A DNA stretch of 64,000 nt from Geomonas ferrireducens (lineage in GTDB: Bacteria; Desulfobacterota; Desulfuromonadia; Geobacterales; Geobacteraceae). Below are positions 52,440 to 62,183 of the stretch, in pieces. The translations under genes and the position numbers were made by a program. The notes beneath the pieces are model-generated. The model saw only the letters and a list, made by a program, of their open reading frames with translations, was not told where the DNA came from and did not search any database. Positions within the stretch are counted from its first letter, which is position 1; each line of letters starts with the position of its first letter. The DNA is taken from positions 936,602-1,000,601 of the forward strand of contig NZ_SSYA01000003.1 in assembly GCF_004917065.1 (NCBI RefSeq), given 5' to 3'.

Positions 52440-53114
52440 TTAGTTTATGAGTTTGCCGATCGCCCCCAGGCGCGGGCGCATCTTCTCGCTGTCCCAGGAC
52501 CAGTACTTGATGAAGGCGAGCCCCTTGATCTTGTCCCTGGTTACGAAGCCCCAGAAACGGCTGTCGTAGGAACGGTCGCGGTTGTCGCCCATGACGAAGT
52601 AGGAGTTGGGGGGGACGGTGACCGGGTCCTTGAAGTCCCTCGGGTTCATCTCCTTCGGGATCAGGTCCGCTTCCTTGTGCACCTCGTGCGGGTTGGCGTA
52701 AAGCTTCCCGTTCACGTAGACCCGCTTGTTCTTCACCTCGACCACGTCGCCCGGAACGCCGATGACGCGCTTGATGAAGTCCTTGGACGGGTCCTCGGGG
52801 TACTGGAACACGATGACGTCGCCCTGCTTCGGATCGCGCAGCTTGAGGATCTCCGTGTCGGTGAAGGGGATCTTGGTGCCGTAGATGAACTTGTTGACCA
52901 GCAGGTGGTCGCCGATGGCGAGGGTGTCCTCCATGGAACCGGAGGGGATCTTAAACGCCTGCACGATGAAGGTACGGATCACCAGGGCGAGAAGGACCGC
53001 GATGATGATGGATTCCGCATATTCGCGGACGACGTGCTTCGCCTTGACCGGTTTGGCCGGTTTAGCTGCAGGTTCGGAGGGCTTTTCTTCGCAGACGTTC
53101 TTGTAATCTTCCAT
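52440..53114 (-). CDS. lepB: Signal peptidase I
   Basis: A 224-residue membrane protease that removes Sec signal peptides. One N-terminal membrane helix (about 33-53) is followed by box B IPSGSMEDTL with the catalytic Ser, box C LRDPKQGDVIVF, box D DFIKRVIGVPGD with the catalytic Lys, and box E MGDNRDRSYDSRFWGFV. It is 55 bp downstream of lepA, the classical lepA-lepB pair. Confidence 0.96.
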   Translation of the reverse strand: MEDYKNVCEEKPSEPAAKPAKPVKAKHVVREYAESIIIAVLLALVIRTFIVQAFKIPSGSMEDTLAIGDHLLVNKFIYGTKIPFTDTEILKLRDPKQGDVIVFQYPEDPSKDFIKRVIGVPGDVVEVKNKRVYVNGKLYANPHEVHKEADLIPKEMNPRDFKDPVTVPPNSYFVMGDNRDRSYDSRFWGFVTRDKIKGLAFIKYWSWDSEKMRPRLGAIGKLIN

Positions 53115-53169
53115 GTGCTGTCGCTTCCTTTTTGGATGATGGGAGGGCGTGAAAGCGTCCTCTTCGTGA

Positions 53170-54969
53170 CTACCCTTCGACTTTCAGGATGGCGAGGAAC
53201 GCCTCTTGCTGCAGTTCCACGTTCCCAACGTTCTTCATGCGCTTCTTGCCTTCCTTCTGCTTCTCCAAAAGCTTCCGCTTCCTCGTGATGTCGCCGCCGT
53301 AGCACTTGGCGAGAACGTCCTTTCTCATCGCCTTGACCGTCTCGCGGGCGATGACCTTGGTCCCGACCGCAGCCTGGATGGCGATCTCGAACATCTGGCG
53401 CGGGATCAGTTCCTTCATCTTGGAGACGAGCTCCTTGCCGCGGTAGTAGGCCTTGTCCTTGTGGATGATGAGCGAGAGCGCGTCCACCACCTCGCCGTTG
53501 ATCATGATGTTCAGGCGCTGCAGTTCGCTCTGGCGGTAGTTGAGTAGCTCGTAGTCGAGCGACGCGTACCCCTTGGTGATCGATTTCAGGCGGTCGTAGA
53601 AGTCGAGCACCACCTCGTTCAGCGGCAGCTCGTACACGACCATGACGCGGGTGGGCGTCAGGTACTTGATCTCGCGCTGTACGCCGCGCTTCTCCTCACA
53701 AAGGGCGAGTATCCCCCCCACGAATTCGTTCGGAACGTGGATCGAGGCGAGGATGAAGGGCTCCTCGACGTAGGCTATCTCCTGGGTCGGCGGGAGCTGG
53801 TTCGCGCTCTGGATGCTGATCATGTTCCCGTCGGTCAGGTGTACGCGGTACACGACGGTAGGTGCCGTGGTGATGAGCTCTAGGTTGAACTCGCGCTCCA
53901 GGCGTTCCTGGATGATCTCCATGTGCAAGAGACCGAGGAAGCCGCAGCGGAAGCCGAAGCCGAGCGCCAGCGAGGTCTCCGGATCGTAGGAGAAGGAGGA
54001 GTCGTTCAGCTTGAGCTTGGCGAGCGCGTCGCGCAGGTTCTCGTACTGGGCGGTGTCGATGGGGTAGAGCCCCGAGAACACCATCGGCTTCACTTCCTTG
54101 TAGCCGGGGAGCGCTGCGTCACAGGGGTTGTGCAAAAGGGTGACCGTGTCGCCTACCTTGGCGTCGGCGACCTCGCGGATACCCGCGATGATGAAGCCTA
54201 CCTCGCCTGCGGTGAGCGCAGGGGTCTCGCGCATGTCCGGGGCGAAGACGCCGGCTTTCAGCACCTCGTAGGACTTGCGATTCGACATGAGCTGGATCTT
54301 GTCACCCTTCTTCAGAGTGCCGTCCACGATGCGCACCAGGATGATGACACCCTGGTACTGGTCGTACCAAGAGTCGAAGAGGAGCGCCTTCAGTGGCTTG
54401 CCCGGGTCACCCTGCGGCGGCGGGATCTTCTTGACGATCTCCTCGAGGATATCCTTGGTGCCGATCCCTTCCTTGGCGCTCGCGAGCACGGCGTCGTGGG
54501 TGTCGAGGCCGATGATCTCCTCGATCTCCGCTTTCACCCGCTCCGGTTCGGCGGCGGGGAGGTCGATCTTGTTCAGGACGACGAACACCTCGAGGTTGGC
54601 GTCGAGCGCCAGGTAGACGTTGGCTAAGGTCTGCGCCTCCACCCCTTGCGACGCGTCCACGACGAGTAGTCCCCCTTCGCAGGCGGTGAGGGAACGGGAG
54701 ACCTCGTAGGTGAAGTCAACGTGGCCCGGGGTGTCGATCAGGTTGAGGATGTAATCCTTTCCGTCATCGGCGCGGTAGTTGAGCCGTACGGTCTGGGCCT
54801 TGATGGTGATGCCGCGTTCGCGTTCCAGGTCCATCTTGTCCAGGAACTGGTCCTGCTTTTCACGGGAGGATACGGTGCCGGTGAATTCGAGGAGGCGGTC
54901 GGCGATGGTCGACTTGCCATGGTCGATGTGGGCGATGATGGAAAAGTTGCGGATGTGCTCGATTACCAT
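53170..54969 (-). CDS. lepA: Elongation factor 4 (LepA), ribosomal back-translocase
   Basis: A 599-residue translational GTPase. G-motifs: AHIDHGKST (G1), DTPGHVDF (G3), NKIDLP (G4). The EF-G-like domains II, III and V are followed by the LepA-specific C-terminal domain with [20 protein letters not shown] and [23 protein letters not shown] 54969, preceded by AAAGGA, gives the usual length; a GTG five codons further up is less likely. Cotranscribed with lepB. Confidence 0.97.
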   Translation of the reverse strand: MVIEHIRNFSIIAHIDHGKSTIADRLLEFTGTVSSREKQDQFLDKMDLERERGITIKAQTVRLNYRADDGKDYILNLIDTPGHVDFTYEVSRSLTACEGGLLVVDASQGVEAQTLANVYLALDANLEVFVVLNKIDLPAAEPERVKAEIEEIIGLDTHDAVLASAKEGIGTKDILEEIVKKIPPPQGDPGKPLKALLFDSWYDQYQGVIILVRIVDGTLKKGDKIQLMSNRKSYEVLKAGVFAPDMRETPALTAGEVGFIIAGIREVADAKVGDTVTLLHNPCDAALPGYKEVKPMVFSGLYPIDTAQYENLRDALAKLKLNDSSFSYDPETSLALGFGFRCGFLGLLHMEIIQERLEREFNLELITTAPTVVYRVHLTDGNMISIQSANQLPPTQEIAYVEEPFILASIHVPNEFVGGILALCEEKRGVQREIKYLTPTRVMVVYELPLNEVVLDFYDRLKSITKGYASLDYELLNYRQSELQRLNIMINGEVVDALSLIIHKDKAYYRGKELVSKMKELIPRQMFEIAIQAAVGTKVIARETVKAMRKDVLAKCYGGDITRKRKLLEKQKEGKKRMKNVGNVELQQEAFLAILKVEG

Positions 54970-55209
54970 ATTGTCCTTTATCACGCGGAGATTAACTCAT
55001 GAATGATATAGAAGCGACCTATAATTGTAAAGGGATTTCTGGCTCGTTAACCTTTGTCGTGTGGCGGTATTTCCACGCTCTCCGTGTGGAAATGTTTTGC
55101 TTTTGCACCGCCGCTGAAGGTATAAAAGTGCCGTCACGAAAACGAAGTTGCCATGCCGTTCGGCGCAGGCGTTGCGACCATGAAACGAACCGTGGGAGGG
55201 GATATGGGG

Positions 55210-56499
55210 ATGTACCGTGAGGTGATCAAGCACGAGGTTTTTCCGGCGCTTGGGTGTACCGAGCCGATCGCCGTGGCATACGCCGCGAGCCTTGCCGCCG
55301 CACAACTGGAGGGAGAACTGGAACGGGTCGCGGTGCTCGCCGACCCCGGCGTCTTCAAAAACGGCTTCGCCGTCACCGTGCCTGAAACCGGCGGACTCAA
55401 GGGGAACGTCATCGCTGCGGCACTGGGCGCTCTCGTCGCCCGACCGGAACTCAAGATGGAGATCCTCTCCGGCGCCACCGAGGAACTGCTGCGACAGGCG
55501 AAGCTCCTCGTGGAGCGTGGTGAGGTTTCCGTGTCGCTCGCCGGAAAGGAGGCGGGGCTGCACATCGACGTCACCGTCCACCGGGGGGGAGGCGTCGCTC
55601 GCGCCGTGCTCTCCGGCGGCCACACGAACCTTGTCCGGCTGGAGCGAAACGGGGAGGTGCTGGTGCAGGTCGAGCGCGACTCGGCAGGGGAGGAGAACCA
55701 TCGCTACCGCGCCGAGCTGAAGGAGATGACCCTCTCCGGCCTCGTATCCCTGCTCGACGAGGTGGATGACGACGACCTCGTCTATCTGAAGCGCGGCGTG
55801 GAGATGAACCTGCGCGTAGCGGAGGCGGGGAAGGCGCTCACCAAGGTGGGGTATTACGTCGAGGACCTGGTGCGCAAGGGTTTTCTCCTCTCCGACGTTG
55901 TCTCCTCGAGCAAGATCCTCACCGCTTCCGCGTCGGACGCCCGCATGGCCGGGCTTTCCTTCCCGGTAATGTCCAGCGGCGGTAGCGGCAACCAGGGTAT
56001 CGTGGCGATCCTCGTCCCTTACAACGTGGGGCTCTTCTTCCGGATCCCTGAAGAAACCATCTTGAAGAGCATCGCCCTGTCGCACCTGGTAAACGCCTAC
56101 ATCAAGTGCCATACCGGGGACCTGGCGCCCATCTGCGGCTGCGCCATCGCTGCGGGCGTCGGCGCGGCCGTCGCCATCGTCTACCAGCAGGCCGGTGCGG
56201 ACATAGAGAAGATGAACCTCGCGGTGAACACCATCATAAGCGACATCGGCGGGATGCTGTGCGACGGTGCTAAGGGGGGATGTGCCCTAAAGGTGGTAAG
56301 CTCGACCGACGCCTCGATCCGTGCCGCCTACATGGCCCTGTCCGGGCACGGCATCACCGAGGAGGAGGGTTTCGTGGGCGCGAGCGCCGAGGAGACCATC
56401 CGCAACTTAAGCCGGATCACCGACGACGGCATGTCCCTGGCCGACGACACCATGTTGAGCATCATGCTGGAGAAGAGGCACGGCGTCCCTAGAGGGTAA
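55210..56499 (+). CDS. L-cysteine desulfidase / UPF0597 family Fe-S enzyme (CyuA-like)
   Basis: A 429-residue protein of the UPF0597 family, related to the alpha chain of iron-sulfur L-serine dehydratase. Conserved pieces are FPALGCTEPIAVAYAAS, MSSGGSGNQGI, KCHTGDLAPICGCAIAAG and GMLCDGAKGGCALKV. Their cysteines are likely ligands of an oxygen-sensitive [4Fe-4S] cluster. Characterised members degrade L-cysteine to pyruvate, ammonia and sulfide. ATG 55210 has GGGAGGGG eight bases before it; earlier in-frame ATGs are worse spaced. Divergent from lepA. Confidence 0.87.
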   Translation: MYREVIKHEVFPALGCTEPIAVAYAASLAAAQLEGELERVAVLADPGVFKNGFAVTVPETGGLKGNVIAAALGALVARPELKMEILSGATEELLRQAKLLVERGEVSVSLAGKEAGLHIDVTVHRGGGVARAVLSGGHTNLVRLERNGEVLVQVERDSAGEENHRYRAELKEMTLSGLVSLLDEVDDDDLVYLKRGVEMNLRVAEAGKALTKVGYYVEDLVRKGFLLSDVVSSSKILTASASDARMAGLSFPVMSSGGSGNQGIVAILVPYNVGLFFRIPEETILKSIALSHLVNAYIKCHTGDLAPICGCAIAAGVGAAVAIVYQQAGADIEKMNLAVNTIISDIGGMLCDGAKGGCALKVVSSTDASIRAAYMALSGHGITEEEGFVGASAEETIRNLSRITDDGMSLADDTMLSIMLEKRHGVPRG

Positions 56500-56501
56500 A
56501 G

Positions 56502-56542
56502 AAAAAGCGGCCCGCGCTTTCGCGCCGGCCGCCTTCGTTTTC
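56502..56542 (+). terminator. Terminator of the cysteine desulfidase gene
   Basis: GCGGCC and GGCCGC pair around a loop that can itself pair (CGCG), then a T-rich tail CTTCGTTTTCG. Confidence 0.65.
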
Positions 56543-56583
56543 GTCGTCCTCCGCCTGGGCGGAGGTTTCCCTTCATAACCCGA

Positions 56584-58227
56584 TCAGACGAGCCTGAACT
56601 GACCCACCAGGCGCTGCAGGTCCTGCGAGAGTCCGGCCAGGTGGCTCGCCGCGGTGGCGCAGGTCTGGGCGCCCCTCGAGGTGTCCTGCACCACCTCGGT
56701 TATCTGCAGGATGTTGTTGGTGATCTCGCCGGTGGTTGCGGTTTGCTCCTCGGCGGCGGTGGCGATCTGGTTCACCTGCTCGGTCACCTCGCTGATCTGC
56801 CGCAGGATCTCCTCAAGCGACTGCCCCGATTTCGCAGCCTCGCGGGTCCCGCTTTCCACTTCGCGTACCCCTTCCTCCATGGCTGAAACCGCCGCCTTGG
56901 TTTCTGACTGTATCGACTTGATCATCTCGCCGATTTCGCGGGTGGCGCGGGTGGTGCGCTCGGCCAGGGCCCTCACCTCGTCCGCCACGACGGCGAAGCC
57001 GCGTCCCTGTTCGCCGGCGCGCGCCGCCTCGATGGCGGCGTTGAGTGCCAGGAGGTTCGTCTGGTCGGCGATGTCCTCGATGGTGCCGATGATGGCGCCG
57101 ATCTGGTCGCTGCGCTCGCCGAGCCCTTCGACGGTGGAGGCGGAGGCCTTGACCTGGGTGGCGATCCGGTTCATGACCTGCACGGTCTGCTCAACGACCA
57201 TCCTGCCGTCCCGCGCGCGGCCGGTCGCTTCCGCACCTCCCGTTGCGGCCATGTGGCAGCTCTGGGCGATCTCGGAGGAGGTGGCCGCCATCTCTTCGCT
57301 TGCGGTCGCCACCGTGCCGGTCTGTGCCGCTACCTCTTCCGCACCGGTTGCTATCTGCTCCGAGGTGGAGTGGAGCTGGTTTGCGGCCGCGGCGACCTCG
57401 TGGGAGTTCTCGACGACCTTGCTAAGCGTGTCGTTAAGCTTACCGGCCATCTCGTTCACTTCCGCCGCCAGCATCCCCATCTCGTCCCGGGTATTGATGT
57501 CGGAGCGGGCGGTCAGGTCGCCCGCTGCCACCTGGGCCAGGGTGTCGAAGACCTTTTTGAGCGGCACGCTGATCGAGTTCGCGATCAGGTACCCCACCAG
57601 TGCCATGAACAGGGCCGCCGCGAGGGTCAGCACCACGAGGAAGACCTGTGAGGCGTGGTACCCGGCGAGGTCCTTATTGTAGGTGTCCACCGCCTCCTTG
57701 GAGTTGAAGGCGACGAGGTCGGAGATGGCGGTTGCCGGGCTCTTGTAGAGCGGCGCTACCGACTCAGTGGCGAACTTGACCGTTGCCCTGCGCCCCTCGA
57801 CGTTACCCAGGGAATCCTGGCTCATCTGCTGCAGCTTGCTCCCCTGGGCGAGGTACTGCTCGTACCCCTGTTTGAAGAGCTGGATCAGCTCTTTCTCCTT
57901 GGGCTCCAGGTTGAACTTCAGGAACTTGGCCTGTCCCTCCTCGATGTTCTTTTTACGCTGTGCAAGGTCGTCCGCCTTCTCCTTTAAGAGGGCCGGGTCT
58001 TCCAGCAGCATCATGTAAACCAGGTCCAGCCTGATGGCGAGGAAGTCGTTTTTAAGGTTGTTGATGATCTCAACCTGGGCCACTGAATCACTCATGTCGT
58101 GTTCGTTGCCTGCCATCACCTTCATCTTGTGCAGGCCGGCGCCGACGATGGCTATCAATGTGGCGACCGCGATGGTTACCAGTACGAGGCACTTGGTTTT
58201 CACTTTAAGGTCCATCCAGAATTTCAT
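56584..58227 (-). CDS. Methyl-accepting chemotaxis protein (four-helix-bundle sensor)
   Basis: A 547-residue chemoreceptor with one N-terminal membrane helix (about 13-33), a periplasmic helical domain of ~145 residues of the 4HB/CHASE3 kind, a second membrane helix near 185-207 and a HAMP domain. The signalling domain has the tip [27 protein letters not shown] (in parts: [19 protein letters not shown]). ATG 58227 was chosen because AAGGAG lies six bases before it; the frame is open 36 codons upstream. The ligand is unknown. It stands alone, without che genes nearby. Confidence 0.9.
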   Translation of the reverse strand: MKFWMDLKVKTKCLVLVTIAVATLIAIVGAGLHKMKVMAGNEHDMSDSVAQVEIINNLKNDFLAIRLDLVYMMLLEDPALLKEKADDLAQRKKNIEEGQAKFLKFNLEPKEKELIQLFKQGYEQYLAQGSKLQQMSQDSLGNVEGRRATVKFATESVAPLYKSPATAISDLVAFNSKEAVDTYNKDLAGYHASQVFLVVLTLAAALFMALVGYLIANSISVPLKKVFDTLAQVAAGDLTARSDINTRDEMGMLAAEVNEMAGKLNDTLSKVVENSHEVAAAANQLHSTSEQIATGAEEVAAQTGTVATASEEMAATSSEIAQSCHMAATGGAEATGRARDGRMVVEQTVQVMNRIATQVKASASTVEGLGERSDQIGAIIGTIEDIADQTNLLALNAAIEAARAGEQGRGFAVVADEVRALAERTTRATREIGEMIKSIQSETKAAVSAMEEGVREVESGTREAAKSGQSLEEILRQISEVTEQVNQIATAAEEQTATTGEITNNILQITEVVQDTSRGAQTCATAASHLAGLSQDLQRLVGQFRLV

Positions 58228-58440
58228 GCTTGGCTCCTTCATGCTGCCAGATTTATGTTCTGTTGCGGCAGCACATCCACACACTGGACTAATCGGCGCA
58301 TCGTCTGAATACTTGAATGAATTGACTGTTAACATTGTCTAACGGCTGTGACGCGGTCGACAGCCGTTGTAACTGCGGGAGGGCATGCTACAGTTTCCCC
58401 TGGCAGCGTCCTGCCTAAATGAGAGTGAAGGAGCGTGCAT

Positions 58441-59550
58441 ATGTCAGACAGAAGTGGCGTTATCCCTTCCTACACCCCGCCGGATTTCCGTCGTCCGAAG
58501 CTCGCTGCGGCACCTGCAGCGAAGGTGGTCCCCGCACCTGCGGACGGCGTCTTGCCGGAGAATTTCCACGCCACCTCGAACCACCCGGAATACGTGCATC
58601 TGGGGGGAGGGGAATGGCTTCTTGCCCCGGAAAGCCGCATGGACTGCGTCATCGTCCTCTCCGGAAGACGTCTCGAAGTGGTCGAGCCGCGTCTGGTCAA
58701 AAAGGGAGACCAGGTGCTGGTGGGGCGGACCGAGAACGGCGAGGAGGGGATCTATCTGCACATCGGTGGATTTCTGAACCTATCAGAGCCTTTCGCCGAC
58801 AAGTTCTCCTTCAGAAGCCGGGGGACCCGTGAGACCCCGTTCTCACGCTCTTACGACGAGCTGTACCAGGTGCTGCGTCACGACCGGGATCACGGTTACA
58901 TCGTCTGGGTGCTGGGACCGGCGGTCGCCTTCGACATGGATTCGCGCAACGCCATGCAGGGGCTCTTCGAGGCGGGATACTGCCACGCCCTTCTTGCCGG
59001 CAACGCTCTCGCAACCCATGACCTCGAGGCGGCCCACTTCCGCACCGGTCTCGGGCAGAACATATATACCCAGGCCATCATGCCGATGGGGCACTACAAC
59101 CACCTCGACATCATCAACCAGGCGCGCATGGCCGGAGGTATCCCGCAGTTGATCGACAAGCTTAGGCTTGACGACGGGGTCATGTGCGCCTGCGCGCGGA
59201 AGGGGATACCCTACGTCCTCGCCGGCTCGATACGCGACGACGGCCCTCTTCCCGGGGTGATCCAGGACGCGTACCAGGCCCAGGATGCCATGCGGGTGCA
59301 TGCCCGCAAGGCGACCACCGTGCTCGCCATCGCGACGCAGCTCCACTCCATCGCCTTCGGCAACATGGTGCCGAGCTACCGCGTCGAGGCGGACGGATCG
59401 GTGCGCCCGGTCTACTTCTACGTGGTGGACATGACCGAGTTTTCCGTGGACAAGCTGGCGAACCGTGGCTCGGCGCAGGCGGTCGGGCTTTTGACCAACG
59501 CGCAGGACTTCGTAGTGAACCTCTGGAACCACCTTAAAAATGAGGGATAG
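58441..59550 (+). CDS. Ornithine cyclodeaminase, TIGR00300/ArgZ C-terminal type
   Basis: A 369-residue protein of the TIGR00300 (LOR/SDH-like) family, the domain that forms the ornithine cyclodeaminase part of cyanobacterial ArgZ/AgrE and the archaeal Ocd. Motifs are CVIVLSGRRLEVVEPRLVKK, VWVLGPAVAFDMDSRNAM, ALLAGNALATHDLEAA and GSIRDDGPLPGVIQDAY. It should convert ornithine to proline plus ammonia with bound NAD. The next gene is an arginase 17 bp downstream, which strongly supports this reading. GAAGGAG lies seven bases before ATG 58441. The ArgZ arginine dihydrolase domain is absent. Confidence 0.8.
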   Translation: MSDRSGVIPSYTPPDFRRPKLAAAPAAKVVPAPADGVLPENFHATSNHPEYVHLGGGEWLLAPESRMDCVIVLSGRRLEVVEPRLVKKGDQVLVGRTENGEEGIYLHIGGFLNLSEPFADKFSFRSRGTRETPFSRSYDELYQVLRHDRDHGYIVWVLGPAVAFDMDSRNAMQGLFEAGYCHALLAGNALATHDLEAAHFRTGLGQNIYTQAIMPMGHYNHLDIINQARMAGGIPQLIDKLRLDDGVMCACARKGIPYVLAGSIRDDGPLPGVIQDAYQAQDAMRVHARKATTVLAIATQLHSIAFGNMVPSYRVEADGSVRPVYFYVVDMTEFSVDKLANRGSAQAVGLLTNAQDFVVNLWNHLKNEG

Positions 59551-59567
59551 CCTTTAAAGGAAAGACG

Positions 59568-60458
59568 ATGGAGAACAGCATCAGGATGATAGGGGTCCCG
59601 GTTGACCTGGGACAGGAACAGCGCGGCGTGGACCTGGGGCCCGGTGCGCTTCGCTATGCGGGACTCGCGGCGCGCCTTACGGGGCTTGGGTATCTGGTGG
59701 AGGACATGGGGAACCTTCCGGTTCCGGTCAGGGACGTCCTCGGCGCGGAGCGGGACCAGCGTTACCTCCCCTCGATCACGGCGGTGTGCGAGACCGTCTA
59801 CCGGGCGGGGGCGAGCGCCGTGGCGCAGGGGTATCTTCCCATCTTCATGGGAGGCGACCATTCCATGTCGGTCGGGTCCATAGGCGGTGTCACCGACGAG
59901 CATCCCGCCGCGGTGATCTGGGTGGATGCTCACGCCGATTTCAACACGCCGCAAAGTACCATAACCGGCAACATCCACGGCATGGCGCTCGCCGCACTTT
60001 TGGGTGAGGGGTTCCCCGAGCTGGTCGACGTGGGACGCCCCGGCCCCAAGCTGCACGCCTCCGACATCGTCATCATAGGGCTTCGGGAGCTCGATCCGCA
60101 GGAAAGGGTGCGCCTGCGCGAAAGCGGCATCATGGCCTACACCATGCGCGACATCGATGAACGCGGCATGGCGGCAGTGGCGCGCGAGGCGCTGGGAAGG
60201 CTCGCCCACAGGACGCGGCTGCACGTGAGCCTCGACCTGGACGGCCTCGATCCCCTCGAGGTGCCCGGGGTGGGGACCACGGCACCCGGCGGCATCACCT
60301 ATCGGGAGGCGCAGCTGTTGATGGAGATCATCGCCGACTCCGGCCTTTTGAGCTCGATGGATATCGTCGAGATCAACCCGATCCTTGACAACAGTAACCG
60401 CACCGCGAAAATCGCCGTCGAGCTTGCCGCCTCGGCCTTCGGCGCGGCCATCCTGTAA
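59568..60458 (+). CDS. rocF: Arginase
   Basis: A 296-residue binuclear manganese enzyme hydrolysing arginine to ornithine and urea. Metal ligands are in GGDHSMSVGSI (near residue 95), WVDAHADFNTP (near 121) and VSLDLDGLDP (near 223); RGVDLGPGALRYAGLAAR is the N-terminal arginase signature. It forms an operon with the ornithine cyclodeaminase gene, giving a two-step route arginine to proline. Agmatinase is less likely because the pattern and partner favour arginine. Confidence 0.93.
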   Translation: MENSIRMIGVPVDLGQEQRGVDLGPGALRYAGLAARLTGLGYLVEDMGNLPVPVRDVLGAERDQRYLPSITAVCETVYRAGASAVAQGYLPIFMGGDHSMSVGSIGGVTDEHPAAVIWVDAHADFNTPQSTITGNIHGMALAALLGEGFPELVDVGRPGPKLHASDIVIIGLRELDPQERVRLRESGIMAYTMRDIDERGMAAVAREALGRLAHRTRLHVSLDLDGLDPLEVPGVGTTAPGGITYREAQLLMEIIADSGLLSSMDIVEINPILDNSNRTAKIAVELAASAFGAAIL

Positions 60459-60490
60459 AGCGCCGCTCTTTTACTTTGCGCCAAAAAAGA

Positions 60491-60521
60491 AAAGCCTGTC
60501 CGCAGCGGACAGGCTTTTTTT
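60491..60521 (+). terminator. Terminator of the ornithine cyclodeaminase-arginase operon
   Basis: GCCTGTCCG-CAG-CGGACAGGC followed by seven T; 32 bases after the arginase stop. Confidence 0.92.
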
Positions 60522-60554
60522 CGTTCAATCGCTGGGCGGCTTGCCCGGGGTGAA

Positions 60555-60959
60555 TCAGCTCTTAGGTGGAGCCTGTTGCGGTGCGATATCGTGGTGTTTC
60601 ACGACCTTCAGCTTTCTCGCCACGAAGACGTAGCCTGCCGGGAGTTTCTGGAACTTGCCGCTCGCCTTTATTTCATCGCCGATCACCGGCTGCTCCCCGC
60701 CGGGGCACTTCACCGGGATGTAGAGTTTCTCGCAGCCGGTTTTGCACTCCGCCTCCTTGGTATCCATGATGCCGATCACGGACTTGTCGTACTGGGAGGA
60801 GCCGGCCATAACGCCGGTGATGGTGATGGTGCCGGTGTGCGTTTTCGGGCTACCCACTTCGTTTACCCCGATCGTCTTTCCCTCGAATACCTTTACCATC
60901 ATGAAGATCAAGGCCGCTCCGAGGAGGACCGATATTGCGGTGATTGCTACCTTTTGCAT
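60555..60959 (-). CDS. Hypothetical membrane-anchored protein
   Basis: A 134-residue protein with one N-terminal membrane segment (VAITAISVLLGAALIFMMVK) and a periplasmic beta-rich domain that may be an OB-fold: GTITITGVMAGSSQYDKSVI, then VIGDEIKASGKFQKLPAGYV. Three cysteines in ECKTGCEKLYIPVKC could bind metal or form disulfides. AGGAG precedes ATG by seven bases, so the gene is probably real. No function can be assigned. Confidence 0.65.
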   Translation of the reverse strand: MQKVAITAISVLLGAALIFMMVKVFEGKTIGVNEVGSPKTHTGTITITGVMAGSSQYDKSVIGIMDTKEAECKTGCEKLYIPVKCPGGEQPVIGDEIKASGKFQKLPAGYVFVARKLKVVKHHDIAPQQAPPKS

Positions 60960-61014
60960 GCTTTTCTCCTGAGTAAATTGGTTGCGTGCGCGCCGAAGCG
61001 ATGCTCCGTAAATT

Positions 61015-61350
61015 TCAGGCCGCCTCGGGTGGGTAGTCTATGCTGCGCACAAAGGAGCTCAGGGGATGCCGCTTCGGCGGGAGCAGGGGGAGGGGAGCCG
61101 CGTCAACGGTAACGCGGGCGACGGAGATGGAAGTCTGCAGGATCATGGTGATGCAGGCGAAACAGTGACAGTCGGGCGAGGCGCCGTGCCCTGCACCTGG
61201 GACGGGGTGGTCGTCGCAGCCGCTGTCGAGGCAGGAGATGCCAGGAGCCTGTTGCGCCATGGCGGCCGCGGTGGCCGTCAAGCCGCTCAGGGTCAAAACA
61301 GAGACCATCAGTATTAAGATGGCAGCTATGCGGAGTGTTCCTCGTTTCAC
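61015..61350 (-). CDS. Small exported protein of unknown function
   Basis: About 111 residues with a signal peptide (KRGTLRIAAILILMVSVLTL, cleavage after TATAAAMA). The mature part is short and has a Cys/His cluster, CLDSGCDDHP followed by CHCFACITMI, that could bind a metal, and a proline-rich tail. The start is uncertain: GTG 61350 gives a normal signal peptide, while GTGs at 61359 and 61446 are possible and none has a good ribosome site. It resembles small periplasmic metal-related proteins only in general features. Confidence 0.5.
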   Translation of the reverse strand: MKRGTLRIAAILILMVSVLTLSGLTATAAAMAQQAPGISCLDSGCDDHPVPGAGHGASPDCHCFACITMILQTSISVARVTVDAAPLPLLPPKRHPLSSFVRSIDYPPEAA

Positions 61351-61465
61351 GCAGAACACTTTATGAAGTTTTATCTTATTTTGCAAGCTCAAAACTGGCG
61401 CGTTCAGTCGTGAAAACCGCGCCTTTCCGGCTCTTTGAGTATGCACGCCTGGGTGGGTGCCGACA

Positions 61466-61508
61466 AAAAGAAAAGACCCGCATCCCTCAGAGAGAGTGCG
61501 GGCCTTTT
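61466..61508 (-). terminator. Terminator of the carbonic anhydrase gene
   Basis: On the - strand CCCGCA and TGCGGG pair around a 14-base loop, followed by TCTTTTCTTTTT; it lies 22 bases past the stop. Confidence 0.8.
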
Positions 61509-61530
61509 GAGTCGGTCACCGTCGTCAGGC

Positions 61531-62073
61531 TCAGTAACCGGAGACGATGACTTCCAGGTGCCCGTCGTTCGGGCAGAAGATAAGGCCGTGCACCGGCACG
61601 TCCTTCGGGATGAGGGGGCTTTTGCGGATGATCGAGGTGACCCGCTCCACGTTTTCTTCCGGGCAGCTGAAGGCGCCCACCCACTGGCCGAGATCGGGGT
61701 CGAGATCTTCTATGGCGGCGGGATCGACGCCGCGCTCCACCATCTTCCGCTTGAGCATTTCCACATCAACCGATGCCATGCCGCAATCCTTGTGGCCGAT
61801 CACGAAGATCTCCTCGACGCCCAAGAGAAAAACGGCCGCCACGAGGCTGCGGATCACGCCGCCGTTGGGGTCGACCAGGGTGTTGCCGGCGTTCTTGATC
61901 ACCTTGGCATCGCCGCGCTTGATCCCCATGGCGGGCTCGAGGAAATCGACGAGCCGCGTGTCCATGCAGGTGAAGATGGCCAGCTGCTTCTTGGGATCTT
62001 TCGGAAGGGGAGGGAAGGCGCCCGGCCTCACGAACTTCTTATTGTGGTCGAGAACTTTTTGGAGAAGAGACAT
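61531..62073 (-). CDS. Beta-class carbonic anhydrase
   Basis: A 180-residue zinc enzyme interconverting CO2 and bicarbonate. Ligands are in TCMDTR (Cys, with the Asp-Arg dyad) and VIGHKDCGM (His and Cys). NAGNTLVDPNGGVIRSLVAA is also typical. ATG 62073 starts at SLLQKVLDHNKKF with AAGGAA upstream; the 22 extra upstream codons are unlikely to be translated. It belongs to the small plant-unlike clade of beta-CAs. It is the gene next to malic enzyme and may supply bicarbonate for carboxylation. Confidence 0.92.
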   Translation of the reverse strand: MSLLQKVLDHNKKFVRPGAFPPLPKDPKKQLAIFTCMDTRLVDFLEPAMGIKRGDAKVIKNAGNTLVDPNGGVIRSLVAAVFLLGVEEIFVIGHKDCGMASVDVEMLKRKMVERGVDPAAIEDLDPDLGQWVGAFSCPEENVERVTSIIRKSPLIPKDVPVHGLIFCPNDGHLEVIVSGY

Positions 62074-62183
62074 TGGTTTCGTTCCTTGGTTGTCGTTTGT
62101 GCAAAACACTTTTCTAAGCCCAAAGCCCCTGCAAGTCAAGGAAAAGAGCCCCCCGCCCGGTATACGGGCGGGGGCGTGCGTGT

